In this document: positions 1-11,820 of the stretch, piece after piece
Layout: each line of letters starts with the position of its first letter
How positions within the stretch are numbered: position 1 is the stretch's first letter
Assembly: GCA_028023455.1 (NCBI GenBank)
Contig: JAQFVV010006293.1
Span: forward strand, 4,172,059-4,236,058
DNA from: Epiperipatus broadwayi
Lineage: Eukaryota > Onychophora > Udeonychophora > Euonychophora > Peripatidae
Direction: 5' to 3'
Length of the DNA stretch: 64,000 nucleotides
Notes under the pieces: model-generated
Database searches by the model: none
Seen by the model: only the letters and a program-made list of their open reading frames with translations
Told to the model about the DNA's origin: nothing
Program-made: the position numbers and the translations under genes

Positions 1-1237
1 ATTCCATCACTTTTAATTCCATATTTGCATTACATACATGTGTAAATAAAAGTTTTATAGAGAACCATTTTTATATACATTTTTAAAAATGTCTGCAGAT
101 GGAATTAAGAACTTTAGAGGACTGGAGTTATTCATAAGCTGGATGTTCCCCACCCCTACCTAATAGTAATAAAATAATTTAAAATTAACAACTTTAAAAT
201 TCTCTTTTTAATATTAAATTTTAAAGTGAAGTAGAGTACGGTTTGAGAAATAACTTTTTATAAAATTTGTTTATAACATCTAGATACTCAATAATTTTCA
301 ACTGGAAAGTCTAAAAATTTTTTTCCTCTCATCAAATAAATAAAATTGCTTATTCTGTTTCTGGTACTTGAGGTTTCAAATAATATTTGACTTCTTTCTA
401 ATCAATTTATTTGGTAAATTATTAAATGCATGACACATATTTATAAATTATAATTAATATTATTTTATTTTTTTACAAAAATCAGACAATCTGTTAACTT
501 GATTTTCTAATCCAGCATGTAAATATTTCCAGAAATAAGGCTAACAAAAGTTATGATTATTATTTTGTATTAGATCAATTATATTTTTTTAATTAGATAT
601 ATAGTTTGAGCAATTTAGAGATTATTATTATTGTTAATCAGTTAATAATTTTTTTTCTTTCATTTTTTTTACTCTGAGGAAGACAAAAGATAAAAACGAA
701 TTGAAATAGACCATGTAGGATAAATACCTTTTTAATAATCCTTATATGAAATCAATGAAAGAAAAAACAACTGCTTACTAATGAGAATTTTAGTAGGCTT
801 TCATCACTGTGTAATTCTAAGAATTGCTATATTTCCATTTATGATTAATATTGAATGATTAACCAAGTTGAAAATAACCATCTAGCTGAAAAAATGTTCT
901 AAGTCAGCTTGAAAACAGAAAAAAATCCATGTTTTAACACATCTGAAATAAAAGTCAGTTTGTGGGCATGGTATGTGAATATGCTAATTATTATAAACAG
1001 TGGTATAATTTTTGCATATAGATTATACTACGCATTCATAGTACTGCAATATATATATTTCTTAAACAACATAAACATATGATTTTTCATATAGAAAAAA
1101 TGTAAATGACACCCAAGATGCATTTCAATCGAAACCATGTCTTATCAGTTGGCCCAAGTCATCACATATCCTAATGTTTGTTGGCATATTTTTTTATTTA
1201 TCTAATATATCAATTCAATAGATATCACTTTAAGAGC

Positions 1238-1240
<3 letters not shown>
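1..1240. other. AT-rich stretch without recognised gene
   Basis: No long ORF or known repeat was recognised. The missing 3' exon of the WAP gene may lie here on the minus strand. One weak possibility near 1170 has an AG followed by a short open frame ending in TGA and fits phase 1, but its pyrimidine tract is poor. Confidence 0.4.
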
Positions 1241-1292
<52 letters not shown>

Positions 1293-1337
1293 TAATAATT
1301 AATAATAATAATAATGATGATGATGATGATGATGATG

Positions 1338-1376
<39 letters not shown>
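1241..1376. repeat. Compound trinucleotide microsatellite (AAT/GAT)n
   Basis: An AAT array is interrupted by a short AT-rich hinge, passes into a GAT block, then returns to AAT. It lies about 300 bp beyond the WAP exon donor. Confidence 0.95.
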
Positions 1377-1380
<4 letters not shown>

Positions 1381-1678
1381 TTGTTTACACATGTATATAT
1401 TTACATGTAATAAATTGTGCTCAAGAATCTAGGTGAATTAATAATGAAAAAATTAATCATTAAATGAAAGTATTGTTACTTAGTTAAAAGCATCTTCAAT
1501 GACATGGACCAACATCTATACTTAATGATATTTTTTTTTCGTTCATACATTTAAAGCTTGTCATAATTTATTACACACAAATATACACATATACAGATAT
1601 ATCAAATCAGTATATAAAATTTGTATATGGAATCAACTGTATCATTTGTAAAATAAGAATAAATATTAAAATGCTTAC

Positions 1679-1828
1679 GTGATGTATCAGGTACTATACA
1701 AATAAAACCACATTTTTGAAAACAACATTTTTCTTTCTTGGGACAGTCAGAATCATGAAAACAATTAGCAGTTCCTAAAGTGCAGTTTAAGTCCTTTCTG
1801 TAATCTCGTGAAAGAGTAGGACAACGAC
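1679..1828 (-). CDS. WAP (whey acidic protein) four-disulfide-core exon
   Basis: The exon encodes about 50 residues with the complete eight-cysteine WAP pattern: C-P-x(n)-C-x6-C-x5-C-x5-C-C-x3-C-x3-C, including the signature PKKEKCC and KCGFIC, and a Pro close after the last Cys. WAP domains are small secreted folds held by four disulfides; known members are protease inhibitors, antimicrobial proteins, or shell, venom and mucus components. The acceptor AG lies at 1829-1830 and the donor GTAAGC follows the exon (1678 downwards). Both ends are phase 1, the usual symmetric arrangement for WAP modules. The 3' terminal exon with the stop codon was not found: it must lie below 1679 or outside the window. 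Substrate and inhibitor activity cannot be told from the sequence. Confidence 0.85.
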
Positions 1829-1897
1829 CTTGTTTTCTTAGATATTCTAATAATAACAATGGTAAAAAAAATAATTAAACTAGTCTCAAAATTCTTA

Positions 1898-2385
<488 letters not shown>

Positions 2386-4099
2386 TTTATTCTCATAAAT
2401 AAATGTGGATGTTGTAACTTCAGAAAAAAAAGATATAAAAACAAAAAAAAAAAGGGGAGAAAAGAATTGGCTAGAAATGTAGTATATATATATGTAATTT
2501 AAAGAAAAAAATGAAATTGCCCAAATGTACAATACCACTATCACAATTAGAAAAAAGAGATGATAATGAACAGGTTTTATACTGAAGAAAGCAAAATAAA
2601 AGCAAACGGAGACAAAGAACAATAATGATTAATGTATATACAATTATTTTTTTTTTATAGAAGTAAATATTAATAGTGTTTGCAGAATTTCTCCCATACT
2701 CTTAAAATAAATTTTCTCTATGAAGTAAGAAGTAAAACACTAATTGAAAAGTGGCCTTTCAAACTGAAATCATACCACCTACTAATAGTACTTGTGTGAC
2801 TCACTTTAAAGCAAAATGAATCACTTCTATTTTATAAAACTATTAAAATAAATATTTAAAGATTTTGCCTTTAAACATGATTTAAGACCCATTTAAATAT
2901 GGTGTAAACATCTCTGCAGATTTGGAATTTGGATATTATAATTTTCATTGTCGGACTATCTTCTCTTATACTTATAGGCATTAGACTCAGCTGAAAATGA
3001 ATTTATTTTTATTTTGTAGTTGCATAATAATGACATTATGAAGTGATTAATTAAATTTAATATAGATAATGTTTTGGAGTTTATTGCCACAAATATTATA
3101 TATTAAATTGATATTGTTTAATTTGAATATTATATATATAATCATTAGAAGTTAATATAAATGATTATGCTTTTTCTTTTTCTCCAGACAAAAGGAAATT
3201 AAAAACAAAAATTAAATATAAGATGGATGCTAACTATATAAAATATATGACAATTGCAAATATGACTATTTATATTTTATGATCCTGTAGTGTGTTTATG
3301 TGATCTTCCAATAATATATTTTAATCATATCTGTAGCAGGATTTTTTTTTTGAAAAAACAATAAGACTTTGATTACTTGTAGTTTTTTTTGTGCTATTAT
3401 TTTCAGTAATAGCATTTCTATGAGAGCTTTATCAATGTTATAATTTTTATTTTCAAATAAAAACTTTCTCATGTGAACTAAAATTGTTTTTTTAAAAAGC
3501 CTATTGCCCTTAATTGATTATTCACATGCAAGATAATAAAGATATGCTCTCAGCATAGCAAGCAGAAGAAGTTACAGATTAGTCTTAGAATTTTGTCATC
3601 ATACCTTGTGATTATTGTGAAGCATTCTTAAACAAAACGTTTTGAGTGCTTTATATTAAATCAGGAATCGTTGTTTCACTTCCATGCAATAAATTTATCA
3701 TGCTAACAGCTTTATATATAATTAGATTAATGATCTATTTTACTACTATGAAATATTTTATTTTTTAATTTATTAAATACATCAGCCAGACATTAAAATT
3801 TGTACTATATATTTCCTTATTCACGATTGTCTTTCTATATTAAAAACCAAAAGATATTTTAACTAATACATATTCTTACTAAGGAAATCATCCTTGTCAA
3901 ATTTTTCTAAAACATTTTAAATATTTGGTTGATAAAGCACATAAGTTTTGAACATTAATTTTTAAAGAAAATGTTTTATAACTGTATTAATAACATTGAG
4001 AGTGTTCTGTAAACTGCTGTACTTTAGGAAAAATAGCCGAAGATTGAATATATATATATAAATTCCCAAACCAAAAAAATATCTTACATATTCACTTTT

Positions 4100-5860
4100 A
4101 ATCTGTTTTAATGAATAAAAATATTATCAAACCTATATTGCATCTTTATGCTTGATAAACGAAATTGACTATATTTTTTTCAAAAAACATTGTCTTATAA
4201 ATAAAATAAAAAGAAAGAAAGATGGAATTAGTACACATATATGTATTTATACCAGACTTTATTCCAAATAACTTGGATACTTATCCCAATAATAAATTTC
4301 TGAAAATAAACAGCTATTTGACAGAAAACTTATTAATACACTTAATCAAGTGTTTTTACTAATTCAATGAAAGATATTATAATTATATTTTTGTTTAAGA
4401 AAGTTCTTTTTGAATTTCTCTGGCAACTAAAGCCATATTTGTCATGCTTTTTGATTCTCTAAAACCACACTGAATTTAAGGAACTATTCATAGCTGTAGA
4501 TAATAATGAGATTCCACATTAACAACTGTCGTATTTTATATCCTTTTTATTTTTATAAAATCTAAGAATAGTAGGATCTTTAATTTAAAATCATGATACA
4601 CTTACATGGGTATACATATTTATAAAAATTCCAATTGTTTGAATTAATATGTAAATTCTGCATTTTAAATGTACTCTAAAAACATTTTTTAACCTGTACT
4701 TCTTCTATTTTTAAAATTACAATAAACTATCCTCACACTTTTATTTCCAGTACTTAAGATTTGCTCTTATATAAGCATTTGGGTTGGAAAGAATAAGTGG
4801 ATTCATTTTATTCTTTCATAAATACTATATCTTGTGTTGGGAATGAAAGTATTCATTTATTATTAACACTCGTAAGAAAGCGCATGCACAATAGTATGAA
4901 AGGCTGATCTTTAATGTATTACAATAAACTATTTTAAAATAGTTTTTTACAAAATTTTAAAAATGAAAAAGTTGTACATTTTGATGTATCTTTGGGGAGT
5001 TTTAATAAATAATATCATTTAGTGATTGCAATATCATACTTCAGGCCCACGTGTTATTTTCAATACTTAAAAAAAATCTAAAATGACTAATTATTAGCAA
5101 ATAATTATATCTCATTTGCAGTTTAATCCATTAATAAATTTATTAAGTTTTTTTGTTAGTTATTGAACTTATTTTTTTAAATACATATTTTGCTTATAAA
5201 TTTCTACATTCAATTTATTATTTATCCAAGCAGAGTATAGTATATGCAATCATTTAAAAAGGAATTAGGATTTTTTTTTAGTAAAGCTGAGAAGATTCAT
5301 TCTATCTAGATAGACATATATCTTTTAAAAGAATTCTACTTCTCTATAACATGATCATTTTTAAAATTCAAATTAGCAATTTTAGTCTATAACAGTTGTT
5401 AAAATCTAGTTAGGTAGCTGTATTAAACAGATGGAAAACATATTACAATATTTTTAATGTTACAAAACTTCATATGACTTATAAGAATTCATATAGATGG
5501 AATTAATATCAAAATACTTTCCTTATGTATTCAAAACATTCAACATTTTAAATATGATATAATGGTAAGATCTATATGTTATTTTCAATGCTCAAAAAGT
5601 TTAAAGTGACCATTACTATCAAATGATTATATCCCTTTTGCATCTAACTTATGTATTTATTTAGATTTGGATAAGATATCTTATATTATGAAATTAAAAC
5701 AGTTCTTTACAATCTTAAAAAATAGTAGAAGTTTTAGATTCTGATTGGATATTATATTATTTTTAGTGCTTTTAAAAATTTAATATTGTAGAATACTAAT
5801 CTATGACCTGTGCTACAATATTTGCCTGCAAGTGCTTGTAAATTATGGATTTTTTTTATA
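4100..5860 (-). pseudogene. Decayed LINE fragment (reverse transcriptase and linker)
   Basis: Reading the minus strand, about 4560-4340 gives broken RT-like peptide resembling ALVAREIQKE followed by SFIELVKTLD, matching the LINE copy at 43.5-46.4 kb (FVARQIQEKH and FIDLVKA). Upstream of that, 5020-5860 shares DNA with the linker region of the same LINE at about 45.2-45.8 kb, for example 'attagcaattttag' and 'taatctatga'. Many stops and frameshifts make it non-functional. It is oriented the same way as the host WAP gene. Family placement rests on peptide resemblance and on the match to the second copy. Confidence 0.6.
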
Positions 5861-6590
5861 CGTCTGACTCAAAACTACAATATAAATAATTAAAGGCTAT
5901 TGTTTGAGATGAATGCTTCCAAATTGTTTATAACTTCAGAACTTTAGTTCTTTTTTACAGAAAAATAAAATAAATATTTGATAATCATAAATTAGAAGAA
6001 GTTAGCAAATAAAAATATATTAATCAGATTAATAATTACAGATAGAAGCATATAGATGAAATTACTCATAAAATTAAACTAGAAAGAATTGTTTTTAGTA
6101 GGAATAGCTTTAAATAAAAATATGCTATGTGATTGAAAAGGAAGATTCTTAATAGATGTATTTTACTAGTTCTTGTATTTGAGACTCAAAGTAACAGAAG
6201 AGTAATTCTGAGACTTCAGATTACATAATTGAAAAAATAGAGAGATGTATTTTGGGAGTAATACAAAACATAAAATTGAAATATGTGGCATAAAACATAA
6301 ACAGGTATTACTAGCATCCTTACAAAGTCAAAAGACTGAAATAAAACTGTACAGAAAATATTGCTAGAAAAGATAATAGATAAACGGTTGTATTCTTAAA
6401 ATGGATCCAAGAGATTGTAAAAGATTTAGAATAAAATTAAAGGTAAAAATGTAGTAAAAAAGCTATGGATTGGAGTTACTTAATTAAATTTGGAAAGACA
6501 TTACTGCAGTAGATCAATAATGGTTGAAATTGATGATAATTATGATATGTGTTTATATGTGCTTACATAAATGACAAAATAAAAACTTAC

Positions 6591-6660
6591 CTTCACCTAT
6601 AACAGTTGCACAAAATAAAATAAAATATCTCAATGGCCAATGAGACACCATCTGAAACAT
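6591..6660 (-). CDS. WAP-domain secreted protein, signal-peptide exon
   Basis: On the minus strand, two in-frame ATGs (6660 and 6651) open a reading frame that reaches a clean splice donor (GTAAGT, intron from 6590). From the second ATG it encodes MVSHWPLRYFILFCATVIGE: a short polar start, then a hydrophobic core typical of a secretory signal peptide. The exon ends after the first base of a Gly codon (phase 1). The WAP exon at 1679-1828 begins with the two bases that complete it (G|GT), so the reading frame continues Glu-Gly-Arg-Cys-Pro. TTTCAG just before the second ATG could be a splice acceptor, in which case a 5' UTR exon lies further upstream. Seen: ORF, donor and matching phase. Inferred: that the two exons belong together. 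Confidence 0.7.
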
Positions 6661-7723
6661 ATGTATTTATATATATTTTATTACAAATAATAAAACAAAA
6701 AAATTAAAGTTAATTTTATAAAATTACTATACAACCTGAGATTTGAATATTACTTTCAGATAAAGTTAATTATTAAAGTTATATTGAAGATATTAATTGA
6801 TAAATAAATAAAAAAATCAAACAATTGTCACTATTTATTAAAATTTGTGATAAAAAAATCAAATTCAAACAAACAATTTTCACTTTTATGGTTTTCATAA
6901 CAATCCATTTTTAATATAAATTAAACATGACAATATCTATTTAAAATTCTATTAGTATTTCATTTGAATAAGAGAAAAGTTTGACATCATATTTTCACAA
7001 ATTTTTCAAACAAATGACTTTCACTATTTATTATAATTTCCAAACAAATAATTTATCTTTAAAACAAACAATTTTCGATATGAATTAAAATTGCCAATTT
7101 TTATTTGAAACAAATTATTTTAATTTTTATTCAGCTGATAGAAGATGGCTATCTTTACCTTCAATTTGTTTTCCAACACAAACAATCTTTAGCAATAGGA
7201 ATTAAAATTGATTTTTTTCTATTTAAAACTATTCTTTATTGCAACTATCATTTCAATGAAATGAAAAAAGTAATCTTTTCACAAATTTCAGATTGTGTGT
7301 CATCATGAAGAAATGAGGGAAAATCAAGTACTGCATAGTTTGTGAATAAAACTCTTTATTTGGAACACATCAATTGAAAAATATTATGGCAGAAAAGAAG
7401 CAATCAAGATCTCTTCATAGTATTCTTCAAAGATATTCATAGAAATTTCTGCTGACAATAATGTGAACCTTCATTATTTGTAATGATTTTACATAAAATG
7501 ATACCTTAAATTTTAAAATATTCTAATTGTCATTACTTTGCATTGCTTTTGTATAAAATATCACGCTCCCATGAATTTATATCAGTTTATATATATACAC
7601 AAATTACAGATTCAATATTATAGATCTTTTATAAAATTATATATTAAATTTCAAAATTACATTGAAACATTAATTTATATAAAATTCTGGCAGTATTTTA
7701 TTTGTTTTGAAAATATTATATCC
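6661..7723. other. AT-rich stretch upstream of the WAP gene
   Basis: No recognised gene or known repeat. It would contain the WAP promoter and any 5' UTR exon. No confident TATA box can be singled out in such AT-rich DNA. Short repeated phrases of the type 'aaacaaacaattttca' between 6820 and 7090 suggest a degenerate local repeat. Confidence 0.4.
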
Positions 7724-7735
7724 ATATTAGTTCTA
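7724..7735. repeat. Left 12-bp target-site duplication of the retrozyme block
   Basis: ATATTAGTTCTA occurs immediately before the first unit and is repeated exactly at 10020-10031 immediately after the last inverted unit. This marks the whole block as a single insertion event. Confidence 0.8.
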
Positions 7736-7887
7736 TTAAGCATCACATGATCACATTTCCTATACTAGCACATTAATTGTTGATAAACAGAGCAAAACTC
7801 TCCATACAGTATTGCCACCTGTGCTAAACAGAGTAATCAATGGATGCCAGAAGGCTTGTGCATAAAATCCCTATCTAATGCCTACTC

Positions 7888-7946
7888 ATCCAATATCCCC
7901 AGACTAGTTTCTGGCTTGTGGCCTTCGTCAGTGAGGAGCTTTGGAT
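7888..7946 (-). ncRNA. Type I hammerhead ribozyme, retrozyme copy 1
   Basis: Minus-strand parts in order: AUCCAA, AGC (internal loop), UCCUCA (stem I), CUGACGA (core), A-GGC-CACAA-GCC-A (stem II), GAAA, C-UA-G (minimal stem III), the GUC cleavage triplet, UGGGGA (stem I), UA (internal loop), UUGGAU. Stem I pairs 6+6 bp with one U-G wobble. All invariant core residues (CUGANGA, GAAA, GUC) are present. Predicted self-cleavage falls after the C at 7902. The two-base-pair stem III is typical of retrozyme and Penelope hammerheads, which often act as dimers. Confidence 0.88.
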
Positions 7947-8344
7947 CTGAGAGCACTGCATCTAGATCTTAGGATCTAATGCAACCCTCTAGCAACCACC
8001 TTTTATCTCTACTTAACTACAAAACTATGAGAATGAAATTGAAAACACAAAAAATATTTTCAATCTAAGCTCAATAGCTTATATAGTCATATGGGTCTGA
8101 ACTCTGTTCAGCACCCATACATTTTGGTGTCTTTGGCTCTTTTACAACCATAGCCACCACTATCCTATTAGGCAGGATTGGTGTTAAAACCATTAAGCAT
8201 CACATGATCACATTTCCTATACTAGCACATTAATTGTTGATAAACAGAGCAAAACTCTCCATACAGTATTGCCACCTGTGCTAAACAGAGTAATCAATGG
8301 ATGGCAGAAGGCTTGTGCATAAAATCCCTATCTAATGCCTACTC

Positions 8345-8403
8345 ATCCAATATCCCTAGACTAGTTTCTGGCTTGTGGCCTTCGTCAGTGAGGAGCTTTG
8401 GAT
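8345..8403 (-). ncRNA. Type I hammerhead ribozyme, retrozyme copy 2
   Basis: Same 59-nt layout with an intact core (CUGACGA, GAAA, GUC). One substitution, UAGGGA for UGGGGA, puts a C-A mismatch in stem I next to the cleavage site, so activity may be weaker than in copies 1 and 3. Confidence 0.85.
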
Positions 8404-8800
8404 CTGAGAGCACTGCATCTAGATCTTAGGATCTAATGCAACCCTCTAGCAACCACTTTTTATCTCTACTTAACTACAAAACTATGAGAATGAAATTGAA
8501 AACACAAAAAATATTTTCAATCTAAGCTCAATAGCTTATATAGTCATATGGGTCTGAACTCAGTTCAGCACCCATACATTTTGGTGTCTTTGGATCTTTT
8601 ACAACCATAGCCACCACTATCCTATTAGGCAGGATTGGTGTTAAACCATTAAGCATCACATGATCACATTTCCTATACTAGCACATTAATTGTTGATAAA
8701 CAGAGCAAAACTCTCCATACAGTATTGCCACCTGTGCTAAACAGAGTAATCAATGGATGCCAGAAGGCTTGTGCATAAAATCCCTATCTAATGCCTACTC

Positions 8801-8859
8801 ATCCAATATCCCCAGACTAGTTTCTGGCTTGTGGCCTTCGTCAGTGAGGAGCTTTGGAT
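8801..8859 (-). ncRNA. Type I hammerhead ribozyme, retrozyme copy 3
   Basis: Identical to copy 1 over the 59-nt ribozyme, with all catalytic positions intact. Cleavage in copies 2 and 3 would release a 456-nt monomer, and in copies 1 and 2 a 457-nt one. Confidence 0.88.
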
Positions 8860-9398
8860 CTGAGAGCACTGCATCTAGATCTTGGGATCTAATGCAACCC
8901 TCTAGCAACCACCTTTTATCTCTACTTAACTACAAAACTATGAGAATGAAATTGAAAACACAAAAAAATATTTTCAATCTAAGCTCAATAGCTTATATAG
9001 TCATATGGGTCTGAACTCAGTTCAGCACCCATACATTTTGGTGTCTTTGGCTCTTTTACAACCATAGCCACCACTATCCTATTAGGCAGGATTGGTGTTA
9101 AACCATTAAGCATCACATGATCACATTTCCTATACTAGCACATTAATTGTTGATCCTTTAACACCAATCCTGCCTAATAGGATAGTGGTGGCTATGGTTG
9201 TAAAAGAGCCAAAGACACCAAAATGTATGGGTGCTGAACTGAGTTCAGACCCATATGACTATATAAGCTATTGAGCTTAGATTGAAAATATTTTTTGTGT
9301 TTTCAATTTCATTCTCATAGTTTTGTAGTTAAGTAGAGATAAAAGGTGGTTGCTAGAGGGTTGCATTAGATCCTAAGATCTAGATGCAGTGCTCTCAG

Positions 9399-9457
9399 AT
9401 CCAAAGCTCCTCACTGACAAAGGCCACAAGCCAGAAACTAATCTGGGGATATTGGAT
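9399..9457 (+). ncRNA. Hammerhead ribozyme, inverted copy 4 (core mutated)
   Basis: Same layout on the plus strand, but the core reads CUGACAA: the catalytic G8 position is A. The triplet reads AUC, so the C-G pair of stem III is lost. G8 acts in catalysis, so this copy is predicted inactive. The CUGACGA to CUGACAA change is a CpG to CpA transition. Confidence 0.85.
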
Positions 9458-9854
9458 GAGTAGGCATTAGATAAGGATTTTATGCACAAGCCTTCTGGCA
9501 TCCATTGATTACTCTGTTTAGCACAGGTGGCAATACTGTATGGAGAGTTTTGCTCTGTTTATCAACAATTAATGTGCTAGTATAGGAAATGTGATCATGT
9601 GATGCTTAATGGTTTAACACCAATCCTGCCTAATAGGATAGTGGTGGCTATGGTTGTAAAAGAGCCAAAGACACCAAAATGTATGGGTGCTGAACTGAGT
9701 TCAGACCCATATGACTATATAAGCTATTGAGCTTAGATTGAAAATATTTTTTGTGTTTTCAATTTCATTCTCATAGTTTTGTAGTTAAGTAGAGATAAAA
9801 GGTGGTTGCTAGAGGGTTGCATTAGATCCTAAGATCTAGATGCAGTGCTCTCAT

Positions 9855-9913
9855 ATCCAAAGCTCCTCACTGACGAAGGCCACAAGCCAGAAACTAGTCT
9901 GGGGATATTGGAT
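9855..9913 (+). ncRNA. Type I hammerhead ribozyme, inverted copy 5
   Basis: Intact core CUGACGA, GAAAC and GUC, with both stem I segments paired as in copy 1. It lies on the plus strand in the last, truncated unit, so transcription in either direction across the block would produce active ribozymes. Confidence 0.88.
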
Positions 9914-10019
9914 GAGTAGGCATTAGATAGGGATTTTATGCACAAGCCTTCTGGCATCCATTGATTACTCTGTTTAGCACAGGTGGCAATACTGTATGGA
10001 GAGTTTTGCTCTGTTTATC

Positions 10020-10031
10020 ATATTAGTTCTA
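10020..10031. repeat. Right 12-bp target-site duplication of the retrozyme block
   Basis: Exact copy of ATATTAGTTCTA at 7724-7735, directly abutting the truncated inverted unit. Confidence 0.8.
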
Positions 10032-11320
10032 GTTTTTTTAAAAAATGAAATTCTTCATTAAATTTTAAAATTAACTTTAGATTAGTTTATATTGTTTTTT
10101 TCCTTCTTTTTTTTTTAAAAAAAAAATACATTACATGTTAAAATTATGTTAACATTAGTTTATATAAAATTTCTTCAGTACTTTGTTTGTTTTAAAAATG
10201 TTTGTAGAAAACTTTCTCAGTGCTTTGTTTATTTTGAAAATATTAATTTATCATTTAACACCTCTAATATTGCTTTAGTAGCTCCATCTAGTATGAAATA
10301 CAGGTATTTGTTAAAGAGAATGTCTATGTAAAACGTACTTATAGTTTACCTGGTAGCATTTTCAAAATCTTTTATATCATATATGTATATTATAGTATTC
10401 AGTATGGTAACACTGGAGACTGTAGCTTAATATTTATTTTTATATATTTAATATAAGTAAATTTTATAAGACTAACTACAATTATAGCTTAATTATATGA
10501 TTAAACACATATCCAGTTTAAAATATTTTTAGATATATTTAATATTTTGTTTATAAGCTTCTCATAAAATTTAAAATAAAATAAGTTGTGATATGATCGA
10601 GTTAAAAAGAAAGATGATAAAAACAAAAAAACAACATTTAAATATTATGTACTATTTATTATTTAGAATTAATAAAATGCACCACTTAGACATTATGCAT
10701 AATATATATTAATTTAATATTGTAACCTTTTGATTGGTTATCCATGGTCAGAATAACATATAAAATGTAAATTATAATTCCAAAATTTTAAATTTATAAT
10801 CAAGATAATATTAAATCTATAAAACTTGGATAATATAGCAATAAATGATTTAATACCTATAATTTAAAAAAGATAATTATATAGAGATTAATAATTGTTA
10901 TTATTTATAATCAGTTATATTAATAAAAATTTTAATATTTAATATAAATTTTAATATTCTAGCTGTATAATTTAAAAAAGTGGTAAATCTAAATAAACAT
11001 CATTGTGTACAAGTATTTGAATTATTTGACGCGATGTTTCTTCAAAAGTTAAAAATAGAATTGTATTCAACAAAAGAGAGAACAATTATTTACCACAAGA
11101 TGATAATTAATTTTAAAAATTATCTTAATAAGAAAATAGATATATTTATTATAAAGTTTATAGGTTAAATTAGTTAATCATACCACAAATTCAAAATACA
11201 ATCTGAAATACAACTTGATTTGTAAGTTTTGATTTAAAAACAAACTTCATTTATTAAATATTTTTACATTTTGATATTATTTTAAACAGAAATACTAGAA
11301 AGATTTTTGATGTACTTGAT
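10032..11320. other. AT-rich stretch between retrozyme block and gap
   Basis: No gene recognised. A 62-codon ORF at 10980-11168 shows no recognisable domain and has the low-complexity composition of its surroundings. Confidence 0.4.
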
Positions 11321-11820
11321 NNNNNNNNNNNNNNNNNNNNNNNNNNNNNNNNNNNNNNNNNNNNNNNNNNNNNNNNNNNNNNNNNNNNNNNNNNNNNNNN
11401 NNNNNNNNNNNNNNNNNNNNNNNNNNNNNNNNNNNNNNNNNNNNNNNNNNNNNNNNNNNNNNNNNNNNNNNNNNNNNNNNNNNNNNNNNNNNNNNNNNNN
11501 NNNNNNNNNNNNNNNNNNNNNNNNNNNNNNNNNNNNNNNNNNNNNNNNNNNNNNNNNNNNNNNNNNNNNNNNNNNNNNNNNNNNNNNNNNNNNNNNNNNN
11601 NNNNNNNNNNNNNNNNNNNNNNNNNNNNNNNNNNNNNNNNNNNNNNNNNNNNNNNNNNNNNNNNNNNNNNNNNNNNNNNNNNNNNNNNNNNNNNNNNNNN
11701 NNNNNNNNNNNNNNNNNNNNNNNNNNNNNNNNNNNNNNNNNNNNNNNNNNNNNNNNNNNNNNNNNNNNNNNNNNNNNNNNNNNNNNNNNNNNNNNNNNNN
11801 NNNNNNNNNNNNNNNNNNNN
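11321..11820. other. Assembly gap of exactly 500 N
   Basis: A run of 500 unknown bases, the size of a placeholder gap; the true length is unknown. Any ORF spanning it is meaningless. Confidence 0.99.

Larger units (their letters stand above)
7736..10019. mobile_element. Retrozyme block: tandem plus inverted 457-bp hammerhead units
   Basis: Head-to-tail units begin (same landmark, 'catcacatga') at 7741, 8198, 8654 and 9111, giving periods of 457, 456 and 457 bp. The fourth is cut after 44 bp, at 9154. From 9155 the sequence continues as two inverted units, the second ending inside the unit at 10019. Each complete unit has one 59-nt type I hammerhead ribozyme. The direct repeats ATATTAGTTCTA at 7724-7735 and 10020-10031 flank the block. 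Known: tandem units of a few hundred bp with type I hammerheads and short target duplications define metazoan retrozymes, non-coding retroelements that yield circular RNA. Inferred: this is such an element, ended by a snap-back or template switch. No protein is encoded; the 85-aa ORF in the third copy is incidental. Confidence 0.88.

Noticed and set aside
1140-1180. Possible terminal exon of the WAP gene on the minus strand
   Set aside because: Phase fits and a TGA follows, but the acceptor lacks a pyrimidine tract and eight residues give no homology support.
1241-1376. CRISPR-like or regulatory array
   Set aside because: A simple AAT/GAT microsatellite with no spacers; the window is eukaryotic and no CRISPR array is present.
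8757-9014. 85-codon ORF in the third retrozyme unit
   Set aside because: Present only because one substitution opened the frame; other copies have a stop there, and the unit is a non-coding ribozyme element.
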